A stretch of 64,000 nucleotides of DNA, taken from assembly GCA_963770375.1 (NCBI GenBank), contig CAVYPM010000018.1:62001-126000 (forward strand). Reading direction: 5' to 3'. Positions 23,444-33,906 of this stretch are shown here, piece after piece; positions within the stretch are counted from its first letter, which is position 1; every line of letters begins with the position of its first letter. The translations under genes and the position numbers were made by a program. Origin of the DNA: DASVBE01 sp963770375. Lineage in GTDB: Bacteria > Actinomycetota > Actinomycetes > Streptosporangiales > Streptosporangiaceae. The notes beneath the pieces were generated by a model. It worked only from the letters and a program-made list of their open reading frames with translations. It was not told the origin of the DNA and did not search any database.

Positions 23444-23701
23444 TGTCTATATGCAAATCGCGGTGGCCATCCGTACGGAGGCCGTGCGATGTGCTGACAT
23501 GGAAGAGATGCCTGATGGATCCGGAAAACCGGGCCAACCAGGCGATCTGGCAATTTCCGTGTCCGGGACTTAGCCGTTACCGGCGCCGTCCCATGACGGG
23601 GTTTGTGCATGTGCACTGGCTTTTAGCACGCTGTTGAGTTCTCAAGGAGCGGGCGCGCACCAGTAGAGACCGGTTAGGGTTTCGTCTGGGGCAACCCTGC
23701 T

Positions 23702-23730
23702 AACTTACCGGACGAGCTCTAGGCTGTCAA
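23702..23730 (-). promoter_or_regulatory. rrn promoter (proximal)
   Basis: -35 TTGACA (23725-23730), a 17-base spacer and -10 TAAGTT (23702-23707), reading toward 16S about 260 bases upstream of its mature end. The -35 is consensus and the local sequence is unusually AT-rich. Confidence 0.75.
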
Positions 23731-23895
23731 CTAAGTTTCGCAGTTTTTCTAGCGGGTGTAACTGGTAGTGCTCACAGTTTACCTCTACAGAGGCGTCCTG
23801 ATGACCAGGACTCCGAACCTGGGGAGGTGAACCGCGGTCTGCCGGAGGCGGTTGGCCAGAGGGCCTCTCGCTCTGTTGCCCGGCGACAGGTAGAG

Positions 23896-23924
23896 ACTTT
23901 AGGGAGCAACCTCGATCAAGTCAA
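23896..23924 (-). promoter_or_regulatory. rrn promoter (distal)
   Basis: -35 TTGACT (23919-23924), a 17-base spacer and -10 TAAAGT (23896-23901), same direction as the proximal promoter and about 194 bases further upstream. Tandem promoters are usual for actinobacterial rrn operons. Confidence 0.65.
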
Positions 23925-24185
23925 ATCAGCCCGGACGCCTCACAAACACCCCAGGTCACAGCGGCCAAACCGGCCCCGGGCGGCCCGCGAGACGGCCGGG
24001 TCCGGCGGCCGGGACGCCGATCACGGTCCGGTCACAGACCGCTCTCCCGCCCGCCTTCCGCGCCCTCCGGCTCCGCCCAGGAGTCCCCGCCGCAACGACG
24101 CCGCAACAGCGCGGCGGGCCCGCAGCCGCCGGCGGCCGCGGGCCCGCCGCGCGATTCGTGAGGTTCGTCACACCAGCCCGGCACG

Positions 24186-24235
24186 GATCGATGTCCCGTT
24201 GATCGCCATAGACAGCGATCAACGGGACATCGATC
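24186..24235. terminator. 21-bp perfect inverted repeat downstream of tyrS
   Basis: Left arm 24186-24206 and right arm 24215-24235 are exact reverse complements (core GATGTCCCGTTGATCGC) around an eight-base loop. It lies 40 bases past the tyrS stop and before the rrn promoters, so it probably acts as a strong transcription terminator. The AT-balanced stem is unlike its very GC-rich surroundings, and the symmetric structure would work in both directions. Confidence 0.6.
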
Positions 24236-24274
24236 GCCCGCGGGGCCGGGCGCGGGCCGCGACCGGGCCGCGGC

Positions 24275-25563
24275 TTACTCGCCGACCTGGACGCCGGCGA
24301 TCGTCCGCTTGCCACGGCGGAGCACGAGGAAGCGGCCGTGCAGCAGGTCCGACGCCTGGGGGGCGAAGTCGGCGTCCGGCACCTTGACGTTGTTCAGGTA
24401 CGCGCCGCCCCCCGCGATGGCCCGCCGGGCCTCCGACTTGCTCGGCACGATGCCCGCCTCGGCCAGCAGGTCGGCCACCTTGGGCAGCTCTCCCCCGGCC
24501 CCGCGCCGGCCGGCAGTGTCACCGCGGGAACCTCGGCCAGCGCCGCGGCCAGCGTCTTCTCGTCCAGGTCCCGCAGCTCCCCCTGGCCGAACAGGGCCTG
24601 GCTGGCGGCCACCGACCGGGCGCACTCGTCCGCTCCGTGCACCAGCGTGGTCACGTCCCCGGCCAGCACCCGCTGGGCTTCCCTGGCCGCCGGGCGGTCG
24701 GCCAGGTCCCGCTCCATCGCCTCGATTTCGTTACGGGACCGGAATGTGAACACCCGCAGCAGGCCCGGCACCTCGGCGTCGGCCCGGTTGATCCAGAACT
24801 GGTAGAACGCGTACGGGCTCATCAGGTCCGGGCTGATCCAGATTGCGCCGCCCTCGGTCTTGCCGTACTTGGTCCCGTCCGGCTTGGTGATCAGCGGCGT
24901 GGCCAGCGCGTGCACCTGGTCCCCGGTGACCCGGCGGATCAGGTCAAGGCCGGCCACCAGGTTCCCCCACTGATCGCTGCCCCCCAGCTGCAGCGCGCAG
25001 TCATGCCGCCGGTGCAGCTCGAGGTAGTCGTAGGCCTGCAGGATCTGGTAGCTGAACTCGGTGTAGCTGAGGCCGCCGGATTCCAGCCGGGCCCGTACCG
25101 ATTCGCGGGACAGCATCGTGCTGACCGGGAAGTGCTTGCCGATGTCCCGCAGGAAGGCCAGCGCGGACAGGTCCTGGGTCCAGTCCAGGTTGCTGACCAG
25201 CAGGGCCCCGGTCGGGCCGGAGCCGAAGTCGAGGAACCGCCCGACCTCGCCGCGGATCCGCTCCACCCAGCCCGCCACGACCTCGGTGGGGTTCAGCACC
25301 CGCTCGGCGGACTTCCCGCTCGGGTCGCCGATCAGCCCGGTCGCCCCGCCGACCAGCCCGATGGGCCGGTGCCCGGCCAGCTGGAAGCGCCGCATGGTGA
25401 GCAGCAGGACCAGGTTGCCGATGTGCAGGCCGGCCGCGGTCGGGTCGAATCCGCCGTACAAGGTGACCGGCCCGGCGGCCAGCGCCCGGCGCAGGTCGTC
25501 AACGTCGGTCGACAGCGCGATCAGCCCGCGCCAGGTCAGTTCGTCGATGATGTCGTCAGTCAC
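24275..25563 (-). CDS. tyrS: Tyrosine--tRNA ligase, frame broken before the S4 domain
   Basis: Class I aminoacyl-tRNA synthetase charging tRNA-Tyr. The HIGH-like motif is HIGN in AAGLHIGNLV, tyrosine-binding residues lie in YQILQAYDYLEL and QLGGSDQWGN, and the KMSKS-equivalent is KYGKT. The C-terminal S4 RNA-binding domain (LPKVADLLAEAGIVPSKSE to RTIAGVQVGE) is in a different frame. Adding one G to the five-G run at 24492-24496 restores a 429-residue protein of normal length. The gene is essential, so a sequence error is more likely than a mutation. GTG start 25563 is chosen from the conserved MTDDIIDEL-type opening. Confidence 0.88.
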
Positions 25564-25643
25564 CGCTGAATAATCCCATCTCGGCGCACCCTGGCGGGAA
25601 TCAGTTAACCGCCCGCGGTGCTTGCTGGCGAGCGCAGGGGCGG

Positions 25644-26311
25644 CTACGCCGGCGGCCGGCGGCGGGGCACGTGCGGCCGGTACACCGACACGGTCGGATC
25701 GCCGGTGACCCAGAACCGCCAGGGTTCCTCCGCGCCGCGGCTGACCCCCACCCGCGGGCCCTCGCTGACCGCGGCCGCCGGCCCGTCCCGCCCGCAGACC
25801 CGCAACGGCAGCCCGTCCCCGCACACGTCCGCGCCGTCCAGCGACCGGTCGATGCCCAGCGCCTGGCACAGCCGGGCCGGGCCGCGGGCCAGGTCCCGCT
25901 CCGCGCCGCCCCGCCCGGCGGCCCGTCCAGCCGACCGGCGCGACGCCGCCAGCGCCACCCCTTCGGTCACCCGCCCGGCCCGCAGCAGCACCGCCCGGGC
26001 GACGCCGGCGGGCCCGCAGACCAGGTTCACGCAGAAGTGCATGCCGTAGGTGAAGTACACGTAAGCGTGCCCGGGCTCGCCGAACATCACCGCGTTGCGG
26101 GCCGTCCTCCCGCGGTACGCATGCGACGCCGGGTCCGCCTCCCCCGCGTACGCCTCCACCTCGGTGAGCCGTACCGCGACCACCCCGTCCGCGGTCTCGT
26201 GCCGCAGCACGCAGCCGAGCAGGTCCTGGGCCACCTGCAGCACCGGCCGGTCAAAGAACTCCCGGGCCAGGACCGGCCCCAGCGGCGCCTGCCCAGCCGG
26301 CCCGGGCGCGG

Positions 26312-26327
<16 letters not shown>
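25644..26327 (-). CDS. DNA-3-methyladenine glycosylase (AAG/MPG family)
   Basis: Base-excision repair glycosylase of 227 residues that removes alkylated purines. Visible family motifs are LARDLLG-like AQDLLGCVL, the catalytic EVEAYAGEADPASHAYRG, and YVYFTYGMHFCVNLV. The C-terminus ARGPARLCQALGID completes the fold. The GTG start lies inside the end of argH (16-base overlap), so translation is probably coupled. The pairing with argH and tyrS is a known actinobacterial arrangement. Confidence 0.92.
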
Positions 26328-27733
<1,406 letters not shown>

Positions 27734-27767
27734 GGTGACCCCTTTCCGCTGAGTGCCCCTATCATGG

Positions 27768-27801
27768 CGCACCGCCGGCCAGGGAGCTGGCCGGCGGTGC
27801 G
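27768..27801 (-). terminator. Hairpin between argG and argH
   Basis: Perfect 15-bp GC-rich stem (CGCACCGCCGGCCAG with its complement) and four-base loop in the 103-base gap between argG and argH. A second GC-rich C-run/G-run pairing follows at about 27809-27827. No U-run. It could reduce read-through from argG or stabilise the upstream mRNA end. Confidence 0.6.
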
Positions 27802-27836
27802 GAACCCGCCCCCCGGGGACGGGGGCCAGGTGCGTG

Positions 27837-29045
27837 CTATTCCTCCCCCGCCACACGGCGGTCCCGGCTGGCGGCGATCTTGCTGGGCAGGCCCCACAGC
27901 TCGATGAACCCCTTGGCCAGCGCCTGGTCGAAGGAGTCGCCGGTGTCGTAGGTGGCCAGACCGTAGTCGTACAGGCTGGCCTCACTGCGCCGGCCGGTGA
28001 CCACCGCCTGGCCGCCGTGCAGCCGGACCCGGACGTCGCCGGTCACGTTCTTCGACGCCTCGGCCATGAACGCCTCGAGCGCGCTGCGCAGCGGCGAGAA
28101 CCACAGCCCGTCGTAGACCAGCTCGGTCCAGCGCTGCTCGGCCTGCCGCTTGAACCGGGCCAGGTCGCGCTCCAGGCAGACCGCTTCCAGCTCCTGGTGC
28201 GCGGTGATCAGCGCGATCGCGGCCGGGGCCTCGTAGATCTCCCGGCTCTTGATCCCCACCAGCCGGTCCTCGACCATGTCGATCCGGCCCACGCCCTGCC
28301 GCCCGGCGCGGGTGTGCAGCTCGGTGATCAGCTCCAGCGGGCTGAGCGGCCGGCCGTCCAGGGCGACCGGCAGGCCGTCCGCGAAGCTGATCGTGACCTC
28401 GTCCGCGGGCTGCGGCTGGGCCGGGTCGCTGGTGTAGCCCCAGACGTCGTCGTGCGGGGCCTCCCAGATGTCCTCCAGGTGGCCGGTCTCGCAGCTGCGG
28501 CCCCACAGGTTCTGGTCGATCGAGTACGGCGACTTGGCGGTGACCTCGATCGGCAGGCCCTTCTCCGCGGCGAACGCGATGGCCTTGTCCCTGGTCATGC
28601 CGGAGTCGCGGACCGGCGCGAAGACGCTGACCCCGGGCGCGAGCGCGGCCAGGCCGGCCTCGAAGCGGACCTGGTCGTTGCCCTTGCCGGTGCAGCCGTG
28701 CGAGACCATCGTGGCGCCGTACTCGCGGGCCACCGCGGCCAGGTGGGACACGATCAGCGGCCGGGACAGCGCCGACACCAGCGGGTAGCGCTGCTGGTAG
28801 AGCGCGTTGGCGCGGAGCGCGGGCAGGCAGTAACCGGCGGCGAACTCGGCCCGGGCGTCGGCCACCACGGACTCGGTGGCGCCGCAGTCCAGCGCCCGCT
28901 GCCGGATCGTGTTCAGGTCTTCGCCGCCCTGGCCGACGTCCACGGCCAGGGCGATGACCTCGGCCCCGGTCTGCTCGGTGATCCAGCCGATGGCTACCGA
29001 GGTATCCAGGCCGCCGGAGTAGGCGAGCACGATGCGCTTGGTCAT
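27837..29045 (-). CDS. argG: Argininosuccinate synthase
   Basis: Joins citrulline and aspartate using ATP. The 402 residues include the N-type ATP pyrophosphatase P-loop YSGGLDTSVAI (9-19), the SHGCTGKGNDQVRFE citrulline/aspartate site and SPYSIDQNLWGR. ATG 29045 has GGAGGAAG about six bases upstream. It follows argR by 51 bases, so it is probably part of the argCJBDFRG transcript. Confidence 0.96.
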   Translation of the reverse strand: MTKRIVLAYSGGLDTSVAIGWITEQTGAEVIALAVDVGQGGEDLNTIRQRALDCGATESVVADARAEFAAGYCLPALRANALYQQRYPLVSALSRPLIVSHLAAVAREYGATMVSHGCTGKGNDQVRFEAGLAALAPGVSVFAPVRDSGMTRDKAIAFAAEKGLPIEVTAKSPYSIDQNLWGRSCETGHLEDIWEAPHDDVWGYTSDPAQPQPADEVTISFADGLPVALDGRPLSPLELITELHTRAGRQGVGRIDMVEDRLVGIKSREIYEAPAAIALITAHQELEAVCLERDLARFKRQAEQRWTELVYDGLWFSPLRSALEAFMAEASKNVTGDVRVRLHGGQAVVTGRRSEASLYDYGLATYDTGDSFDQALAKGFIELWGLPSKIAASRDRRVAGEE

Positions 29046-29096
29046 GAGTTCTTCCTCCGTTAGGCCGGGGCCAGGGCCCGCGGCGGGTTGTCAGGG

Positions 29097-29645
29097 TCAG
29101 GCCCGGCGCTCGGCCAGCCGGAGCAGCGCAGCGGCCAGGTCCGCGCCGCCGGCCGGGTCCCTGGCGATGACCAGGACCGTGTCGTCGCCGGCCACGGTGC
29201 CGAGGATCGAGCTCCACCGGGCGTGGTCCAGCACCGAGGCGAAGTACTGGGCCGCGCCGGCCGGCGTGCGCAGGACCACAAGGTTGGCGCTGGCCTCGGC
29301 GGAGACCAGCAGCTCCGCAGCGGCGCGGGCGAGCCGCCCAGCCGGCCCGTCCGGTTCCACGCTGGCCGGCACGTCCTGGGGCTCGATCCCGGGCAGCGGC
29401 CCAGGCTGGGAGCCGGGGCCGCCGGGTGAGCCGGGCAGGGCGTAGACCAGCACGCCGTCCGGGCGGCGCAGCCGGACCGCGCCCAGCTCGACCAGGTCAC
29501 GGGACAGCGTGGTCTGGGTGACCCGCACGCCCCGCCGGGCCAGCCACTCGGCCAGCTCCTCCTGCGACCGGACCGGGTTCTGCTCCAGGATGCCGGCGAT
29601 CTGGGCGTGCCTGGCGGCCTTGGTGACCGGGCTGACCGCGGTCAC
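29097..29645 (-). CDS. argR: Arginine repressor
   Basis: Arginine-responsive repressor of 182 residues. The N-terminal winged helix is ARHAQIAGILEQNPVRSQEELAEWL ... TQTTLSRDLVELGAVRL. The C-terminal oligomerisation/arginine-binding domain holds TPAGAAQYFASVLD and GTVAGDDTVLVIARD. A Pro/Gly-rich linker joins the domains. The GTG start overlaps the argF stop as GTGA. It probably acts on the ARG-box-like sites ahead of argC, giving feedback control of the whole operon that contains it. Confidence 0.95.
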   Translation of the reverse strand: MTAVSPVTKAARHAQIAGILEQNPVRSQEELAEWLARRGVRVTQTTLSRDLVELGAVRLRRPDGVLVYALPGSPGGPGSQPGPLPGIEPQDVPASVEPDGPAGRLARAAAELLVSAEASANLVVLRTPAGAAQYFASVLDHARWSSILGTVAGDDTVLVIARDPAGGADLAAALLRLAERRA

Positions 29646-30577
29646 TGGCGCTGTCCCAGCAGCCAGGCCAGCAGCGCCTTCTGCGCGTGCAGCCGGTTCT
29701 CGGCCTGGTCCCAGACCACGCTGGCGGGGCCGTCGAGGACCGCGGCGGTGATCTCCTGGCCGCGGTGCGCGGGCAGGCAGTGCAGCACCCGGCAGCCGGG
29801 CGCGGCCAGCGCCAGCTTGTCCTCGTTCAGCTGGTACGGCGCCATGGCCGAGGTCCGCCCGGCCTCCTGGCCCTCCTGGCCCATCGACGTCCACACGTCG
29901 GTGGCCAGGATGTCCGCGTCCGCGCAGGCGGCCTTGGGATCCGCGGTGGCGGTGACCGAGCCGCCGGCGCCGGCCGCGAGGGCGGCCGCGGCCGCCAGCA
30001 CGTCAGGGTCCGGGCGGTAGGCCTCTGGCGAGCAGATCCGCACGTGCAGCCCGGCGGTGGCGCCGCCGAGCAGGTAGGAGTGGGCCATGTTGCTCGACCC
30101 GTCGCCGAGGAAGGCCAGCGTCAGGCCGGCCAGCCGGCCGTGCGCCTCCCTGACGGTCTGCAGGTCGGCCAGGATCTGGCAGGGGTGGAACCGGTCGGTC
30201 AGCCCGTTGATCACCGGCACCGAGCTGGCCGCGGCCAGCTCGGCCAGCTGATCCTGGCCGAACGTGCGCCACACCACCGCGGCCACCTGCCGGGCCAGCA
30301 CCCGGGCCGTGTCCGCGACGGTCTCGCCCCGGGACGCGTGGGTTGCCTGGGCGTCGATCACCAGCGGCAGCCCGCCGAGCTCGGCGATGCCCACCGCGAA
30401 CGACACCCGGGTGCGCAGCGACGGCTTGTCGAACAGCACTGCCACGGTGCGCGGCCCGGCCAGCGGCCGGTAGCCGAACCGGTCCGCCTTCATGGCCCGG
30501 GCCAGGCTGAGCACCTCGGCCTGCTCGGCCGGCGACAGGTCGTCGTCGCGCAGGAAGTGGCGCGGGGCGGGCGGCAT
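29642..30577 (-). CDS. argF: Ornithine carbamoyltransferase
   Basis: Makes citrulline from ornithine and carbamoyl phosphate. The carbamoyl-phosphate motif is FDKPSLRTRVSF, followed by HPCQILADL and the ornithine loop HCLPAHRG. At 311 residues it is full length. ATG 30577 lies one base after the argD stop, showing tight operon packing. Confidence 0.96.
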   Translation of the reverse strand: MPPAPRHFLRDDDLSPAEQAEVLSLARAMKADRFGYRPLAGPRTVAVLFDKPSLRTRVSFAVGIAELGGLPLVIDAQATHASRGETVADTARVLARQVAAVVWRTFGQDQLAELAAASSVPVINGLTDRFHPCQILADLQTVREAHGRLAGLTLAFLGDGSSNMAHSYLLGGATAGLHVRICSPEAYRPDPDVLAAAAALAAGAGGSVTATADPKAACADADILATDVWTSMGQEGQEAGRTSAMAPYQLNEDKLALAAPGCRVLHCLPAHRGQEITAAVLDGPASVVWDQAENRLHAQKALLAWLLGQRQ

Positions 30578-30578
30578 G

Positions 30579-31796
30579 TCAGGCCCCCTGCGGCACCGCG
30601 GCCGCGGCGGCGGCCCCGGCCAGGATGCCGGGCAGCGCGGCGCAGAACGCAGCGGCCTCGGCCTCGGTCAGGATGAGCGGCGGGGCCAGCCGGATGGCGT
30701 CCGGCTGCACCGCGTTGACCAGGAACCCGGCCTGGCGGCAGGCGGTCTGAACGTCGGCCGCGGCCGGCCCGTCCAGCGTCAGGCCGAGCCACAGACCGGA
30801 CCCGCGGACGCCGGTAAGCAGCGGGTGGTTCACCGCGCTGATCCCGTCGCGGAGCTGCTGGCCGGTGGCGGCGGCCCGGGCCAGCAGCCCGTCGGCCTCG
30901 ATGGTGTCCAGCACGGCCAGCGCGGCCGCGCAGGCCACCGGGTTGCCGCCGAACGTGCTGCCGTGGTCGCCGGGCTCTAGCGCGGTCGCGCACCGGCCCA
31001 GGCCGATGCAGGCCCCGATGGGCAGCCCGCCGCCGAGGCCCTTGGCCAGGGTGACCACGTCCGGGGTGACGCCGTGCTGCTGGTGCGCGAACCAGTGGCC
31101 GGTGCGGCCCAGGGCGCTCTGGATCTCGTCCAGCACGAGCAGCGCGCCGGCCGCGTCGCACGCTTCCCTGGCGGCCTTCAGGTAACCGGGCGGGGGCGGG
31201 ACCACACCGCCCTCGCCCAGCCCGGGCTCGAGGAACACCGCTGCGGTGTCGTCCCGGACGGCGGCCTGCAATGCCGCCGCGTCGCCGAACGGCACGAACC
31301 GCACCGGCCAGCCGAACGGCCCGAACGGCTCCCGGATCGACGCCTTGCCGGTCATCGCCAGCGACGCCGAGGACCGGCCGTGGAAGCCGCCCTCGGCGGC
31401 GACGATGACCCGGCGGCTGCTGTCCGGCTGGGCCCGGCGGACCACCTTGACCGCCGCCTCGTTGGCCTCGGTGCCCGAGTTGGCCAGGAACACCTTGCCG
31501 TCCGGCGCGCCGAGCAGGCCGAGCAGCCGCTCGGCCAGCAGCACCTGGGGCTCGTGCAGGAACAGGTTGGAGGCGTGCGCGAGCAGGCTGACCTGGCGGC
31601 TGACCGCCTCGGTCAGCGCCGGGTGAGCGTGGCCGAGCGCGCTGACGGCGATGCCCGCGATCAGGTCGGTGTACTGCCGCCCGTCGACGTCCCAGACCTG
31701 GCTGCCCTGCCCGTAGGCGAGGGCCACCGGCGGCACGCCGTAGTTCGGCATCATGACCCGGGCGTAACGGTCCTGAAGCTGCTCGGTGCGGGTCAT
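30579..31796 (-). CDS. argD: Acetylornithine aminotransferase
   Basis: PLP-dependent class III aminotransferase (405 residues) converting N-acetylglutamate semialdehyde to N-acetylornithine. The PLP lysine is in VVTLAKGLGGGLPIGA, and LVLDEIQSALGRTG carries the PLP-pyridine Asp. NSGTEANEAAVK is the phosphate-binding turn. The ATG overlaps the argB stop as ATGA. Confidence 0.95.
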   Translation of the reverse strand: MTRTEQLQDRYARVMMPNYGVPPVALAYGQGSQVWDVDGRQYTDLIAGIAVSALGHAHPALTEAVSRQVSLLAHASNLFLHEPQVLLAERLLGLLGAPDGKVFLANSGTEANEAAVKVVRRAQPDSSRRVIVAAEGGFHGRSSASLAMTGKASIREPFGPFGWPVRFVPFGDAAALQAAVRDDTAAVFLEPGLGEGGVVPPPPGYLKAAREACDAAGALLVLDEIQSALGRTGHWFAHQQHGVTPDVVTLAKGLGGGLPIGACIGLGRCATALEPGDHGSTFGGNPVACAAALAVLDTIEADGLLARAAATGQQLRDGISAVNHPLLTGVRGSGLWLGLTLDGPAAADVQTACRQAGFLVNAVQPDAIRLAPPLILTEAEAAAFCAALPGILAGAAAAAAVPQGA

Positions 31797-32743
31797 CCGT
31801 CCTGGCTCCTCTCAGGCAGCACCATGGTGCCGATGCCGGAATCGGTGAAGATCTCCAGCAGGATCGCGTGCGGCAGCCGGCCGTCGAGCACGTGCGCCCG
31901 CGGCACCCCGCCGCGCACGGCCTGCAGGCAGGCCTCCATCTTCGGGATCATGCCGCTGGACAGGCCGGGCAGCAGCGCGGCCAGTTCCCCGGCGGTCAGC
32001 TCGCTGATCAGCTCGCCGGGTCCGCCCGCGGCGCCGTCCCAGTCCGCGTACAGCCCCTCCACGTCGGTCAGCACGACCAGCTTGGCCGCGCCCAGGGCGA
32101 CCGCGATGGCCGCGGCGGCGCTGTCCGCGTTGATGTTGTAGACCTCGCCGTCGCGGCCGGTGGCCACCGGCGAGATCACCGGGACCCGGCCGTTGCCCAG
32201 CAGCGCGCTCAGCGTGCCCGGGTCGACGGTGTCGATCTGGCCGACCAGGCCGATGTCCACCGGCTCGCCGTCGACCAGCACCCGCTTGCGGCTGGCGGTC
32301 AGCAGGTTGGCGTCCTCGCCGGACAGCCCGACGGCGAACGGCCCGTGCCGGTTGATCAGCCCGACCACGTCGCGGTTCACCTGGCCGGTGAGGACCATGC
32401 GGACCACGTCCATGGTCTCCGGGGTGGTGACCCGCAGCCCGGCGGCGAAGCTGGTCGGCACGCCGAGCCGGGCCAGCTGGGCGTCGATCTGCGGGCCGCC
32501 GCCGTGCACCACGACCGGCCGCAGCCCGGCGTACCGCAGGAACACGATGTCCTCGGCGAAGGCCTGCCGCAGTTCCTCGCTGACCATCGCGTTGCCGCCG
32601 AACTTGATCACCACGGTCTCGCCGTGGAACCGGTTCAGCCACGGCAGTGCCTCGATCAGGGTGCCGGCCTTAGCCAGCGCGGCCTCGCGGCTGACGGCCG
32701 CCGGCACGGTTTCCGCGGGACTGTCCTCCGCGGTGGTGGTCAT
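31793..32743 (-). CDS. argB: Acetylglutamate kinase
   Basis: Phosphorylates N-acetylglutamate and is usually the arginine-feedback step. The kinase motifs VVIKFGGNAM, VVHGGGPQID and LTDVEGLY are present, with SGMIPKMEACLQAV near the C-terminus. An N-terminal extension with an SREAALAKAGTLIEALPWLNRF helix is the type found in arginine-sensitive hexameric enzymes. ATG 32743 has GGAG five bases upstream; ATG 32758, overlapping the argJ stop as ATGA, is the alternative. The long upstream open frame is a shadow of argJ. Confidence 0.94.
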   Translation of the reverse strand: MTTTAEDSPAETVPAAVSREAALAKAGTLIEALPWLNRFHGETVVIKFGGNAMVSEELRQAFAEDIVFLRYAGLRPVVVHGGGPQIDAQLARLGVPTSFAAGLRVTTPETMDVVRMVLTGQVNRDVVGLINRHGPFAVGLSGEDANLLTASRKRVLVDGEPVDIGLVGQIDTVDPGTLSALLGNGRVPVISPVATGRDGEVYNINADSAAAAIAVALGAAKLVVLTDVEGLYADWDGAAGGPGELISELTAGELAALLPGLSSGMIPKMEACLQAVRGGVPRAHVLDGRLPHAILLEIFTDSGIGTMVLPERSQDG

Positions 32744-32754
32744 GTTCGCTCCGG

Positions 32755-33906
32755 TCATGTCGAGTAGGCAGAGTTCTCGTGCACGTAGGCGACGGTCAGG
32801 TCGGTGGTCCGGATGGTGGCCGCGTGCGGCCCGGACCGCAGGTCGATGGTGATCGTCACGTCCCGCCCGGACAGGTCCACGCCGGACCGGTCCGCCGCGG
32901 CGCAGCCGTCCCGGCACACCCAGACGCCGTTGATGGCGACGCTCAGCTGGTCCGGGTCGTACGCCGCGGGGCTGGTGCCGACGGCCGCCAGCACCCGGCC
33001 CCAGTTCGGGTCCTCGCCCGCGATAGCGCACTTGAGCAGGTTGCACCGGGCCACCGCCCGGCCGGTGAGCACCGCGTCGTCCTCGCTGGCCGCGCCGGTC
33101 ACCTCGATCGCGATGGCCTTGCCCGCGCCCTCGGCGTCCAGCTGCATCTGCCGGGCCAGGTCCGCACACGCCGCTGTGAGCAGCGCAGTGAACTCGGCCA
33201 CGTCGCCGGGCGGCCCGGCGGCGCCGCTGGCCAGCAGCAGCACGGTGTCGTTGGTGGACATGCAGCCGTCGGTGTCCAGCCGGCTGAACGTCGCGCCGGT
33301 GGCCGCGCGCAGCGCCCGGTCCAGGTCCGCGGCCGGCAGGTCCGCGTCGGTGGTGAGCACGCACAGCATCGTGGCCAGCGCGGGCGCGAGCATTGCCGCG
33401 CCCTTGGCCATCCCGCCGATGACGTAGGACGGGCCGTCCTGCCGGGTGGTCTTGGGCACGGTGTCGGTGGTCCTGATCGCGTCCGCGGCGGCCAGGCCGC
33501 CGTCCGCGGACGCGGCCTTGGCCGCGGCGTCCACCCCGGGCAGCAGCAGGTCCATCGGCAGCCGCTCGCCGATCAGGCCGGTGGAGCAGACCGCGACCTC
33601 GGCGGCGGGCGCGGGCAGCAGTCCGGCCAGCCGCTCGGCGGTCTGCTGGGTGTCGGCGTAGCCGGCCGGGCCGGTGCAGGCGTTCGCGCCGCCGGAGTTC
33701 AGCACCACGGCGCGGATCTGCCCGCCGCGGGCGACCTGCTCGGTCCACCGCACCGGGGCGGCCTTGACCCGGTTGGCGGTGAACACCGCGGCGCCGGCCC
33801 AGGAGGGGCCGTCGTTCAGCACCACGGCCAGGTCGGGGTGACCGGAGGCCTTCAGGCCCGCGGTGACGCCGGCGGCGCGGAAGCCCAGCGGGGCGGTGAC
33901 GGTCAC
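32755..33906 (-). CDS. argJ: Bifunctional ornithine acetyltransferase/N-acetylglutamate synthase
   Basis: Transfers acetyl from acetylornithine to glutamate, making the pathway cyclic. The autocleavage motif is ALATML, whose Thr becomes the beta-chain N-terminus. VLNSGGANACTG and DTDGCMSTNDT are family signatures. The protein is 383 residues. The GTG start at 33906 overlaps the argC stop as GTGA. Confidence 0.95.
   Translation of the reverse strand: MTVTAPLGFRAAGVTAGLKASGHPDLAVVLNDGPSWAGAAVFTANRVKAAPVRWTEQVARGGQIRAVVLNSGGANACTGPAGYADTQQTAERLAGLLPAPAAEVAVCSTGLIGERLPMDLLLPGVDAAAKAASADGGLAAADAIRTTDTVPKTTRQDGPSYVIGGMAKGAAMLAPALATMLCVLTTDADLPAADLDRALRAATGATFSRLDTDGCMSTNDTVLLLASGAAGPPGDVAEFTALLTAACADLARQMQLDAEGAGKAIAIEVTGAASEDDAVLTGRAVARCNLLKCAIAGEDPNWGRVLAAVGTSPAAYDPDQLSVAINGVWVCRDGCAAADRSGVDLSGRDVTITIDLRSGPHAATIRTTDLTVAYVHENSAYST

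Larger units (their letters stand above)
23444..24185 (-). other. rrn leader and promoter region, no genes
   Basis: About 740 bases between 16S and the tyrS downstream palindrome. The 16S-proximal 200 bases are the transcribed leader, with a boxA-like CUUGAGAACUCAACAG at about 23630-23650. Two promoter candidates lie upstream. A small hairpin (GTCCTG-5-CAGGAC, 23797-23813) sits between them. I see no coding sequence; the ORFs here lack codon bias and homologous motifs. Confidence 0.7.

Noticed and set aside
23797..23813. Small GTCCTG/CAGGAC hairpin as an rrn regulatory element
   Set aside because: Only six base pairs, likely chance in this composition.
25616..25660. A fourth copy of the dispersed palindromic element
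   Set aside because: Only short GCTGGCGAGCGCAG similarity; the TGTTTTCC core is missing.
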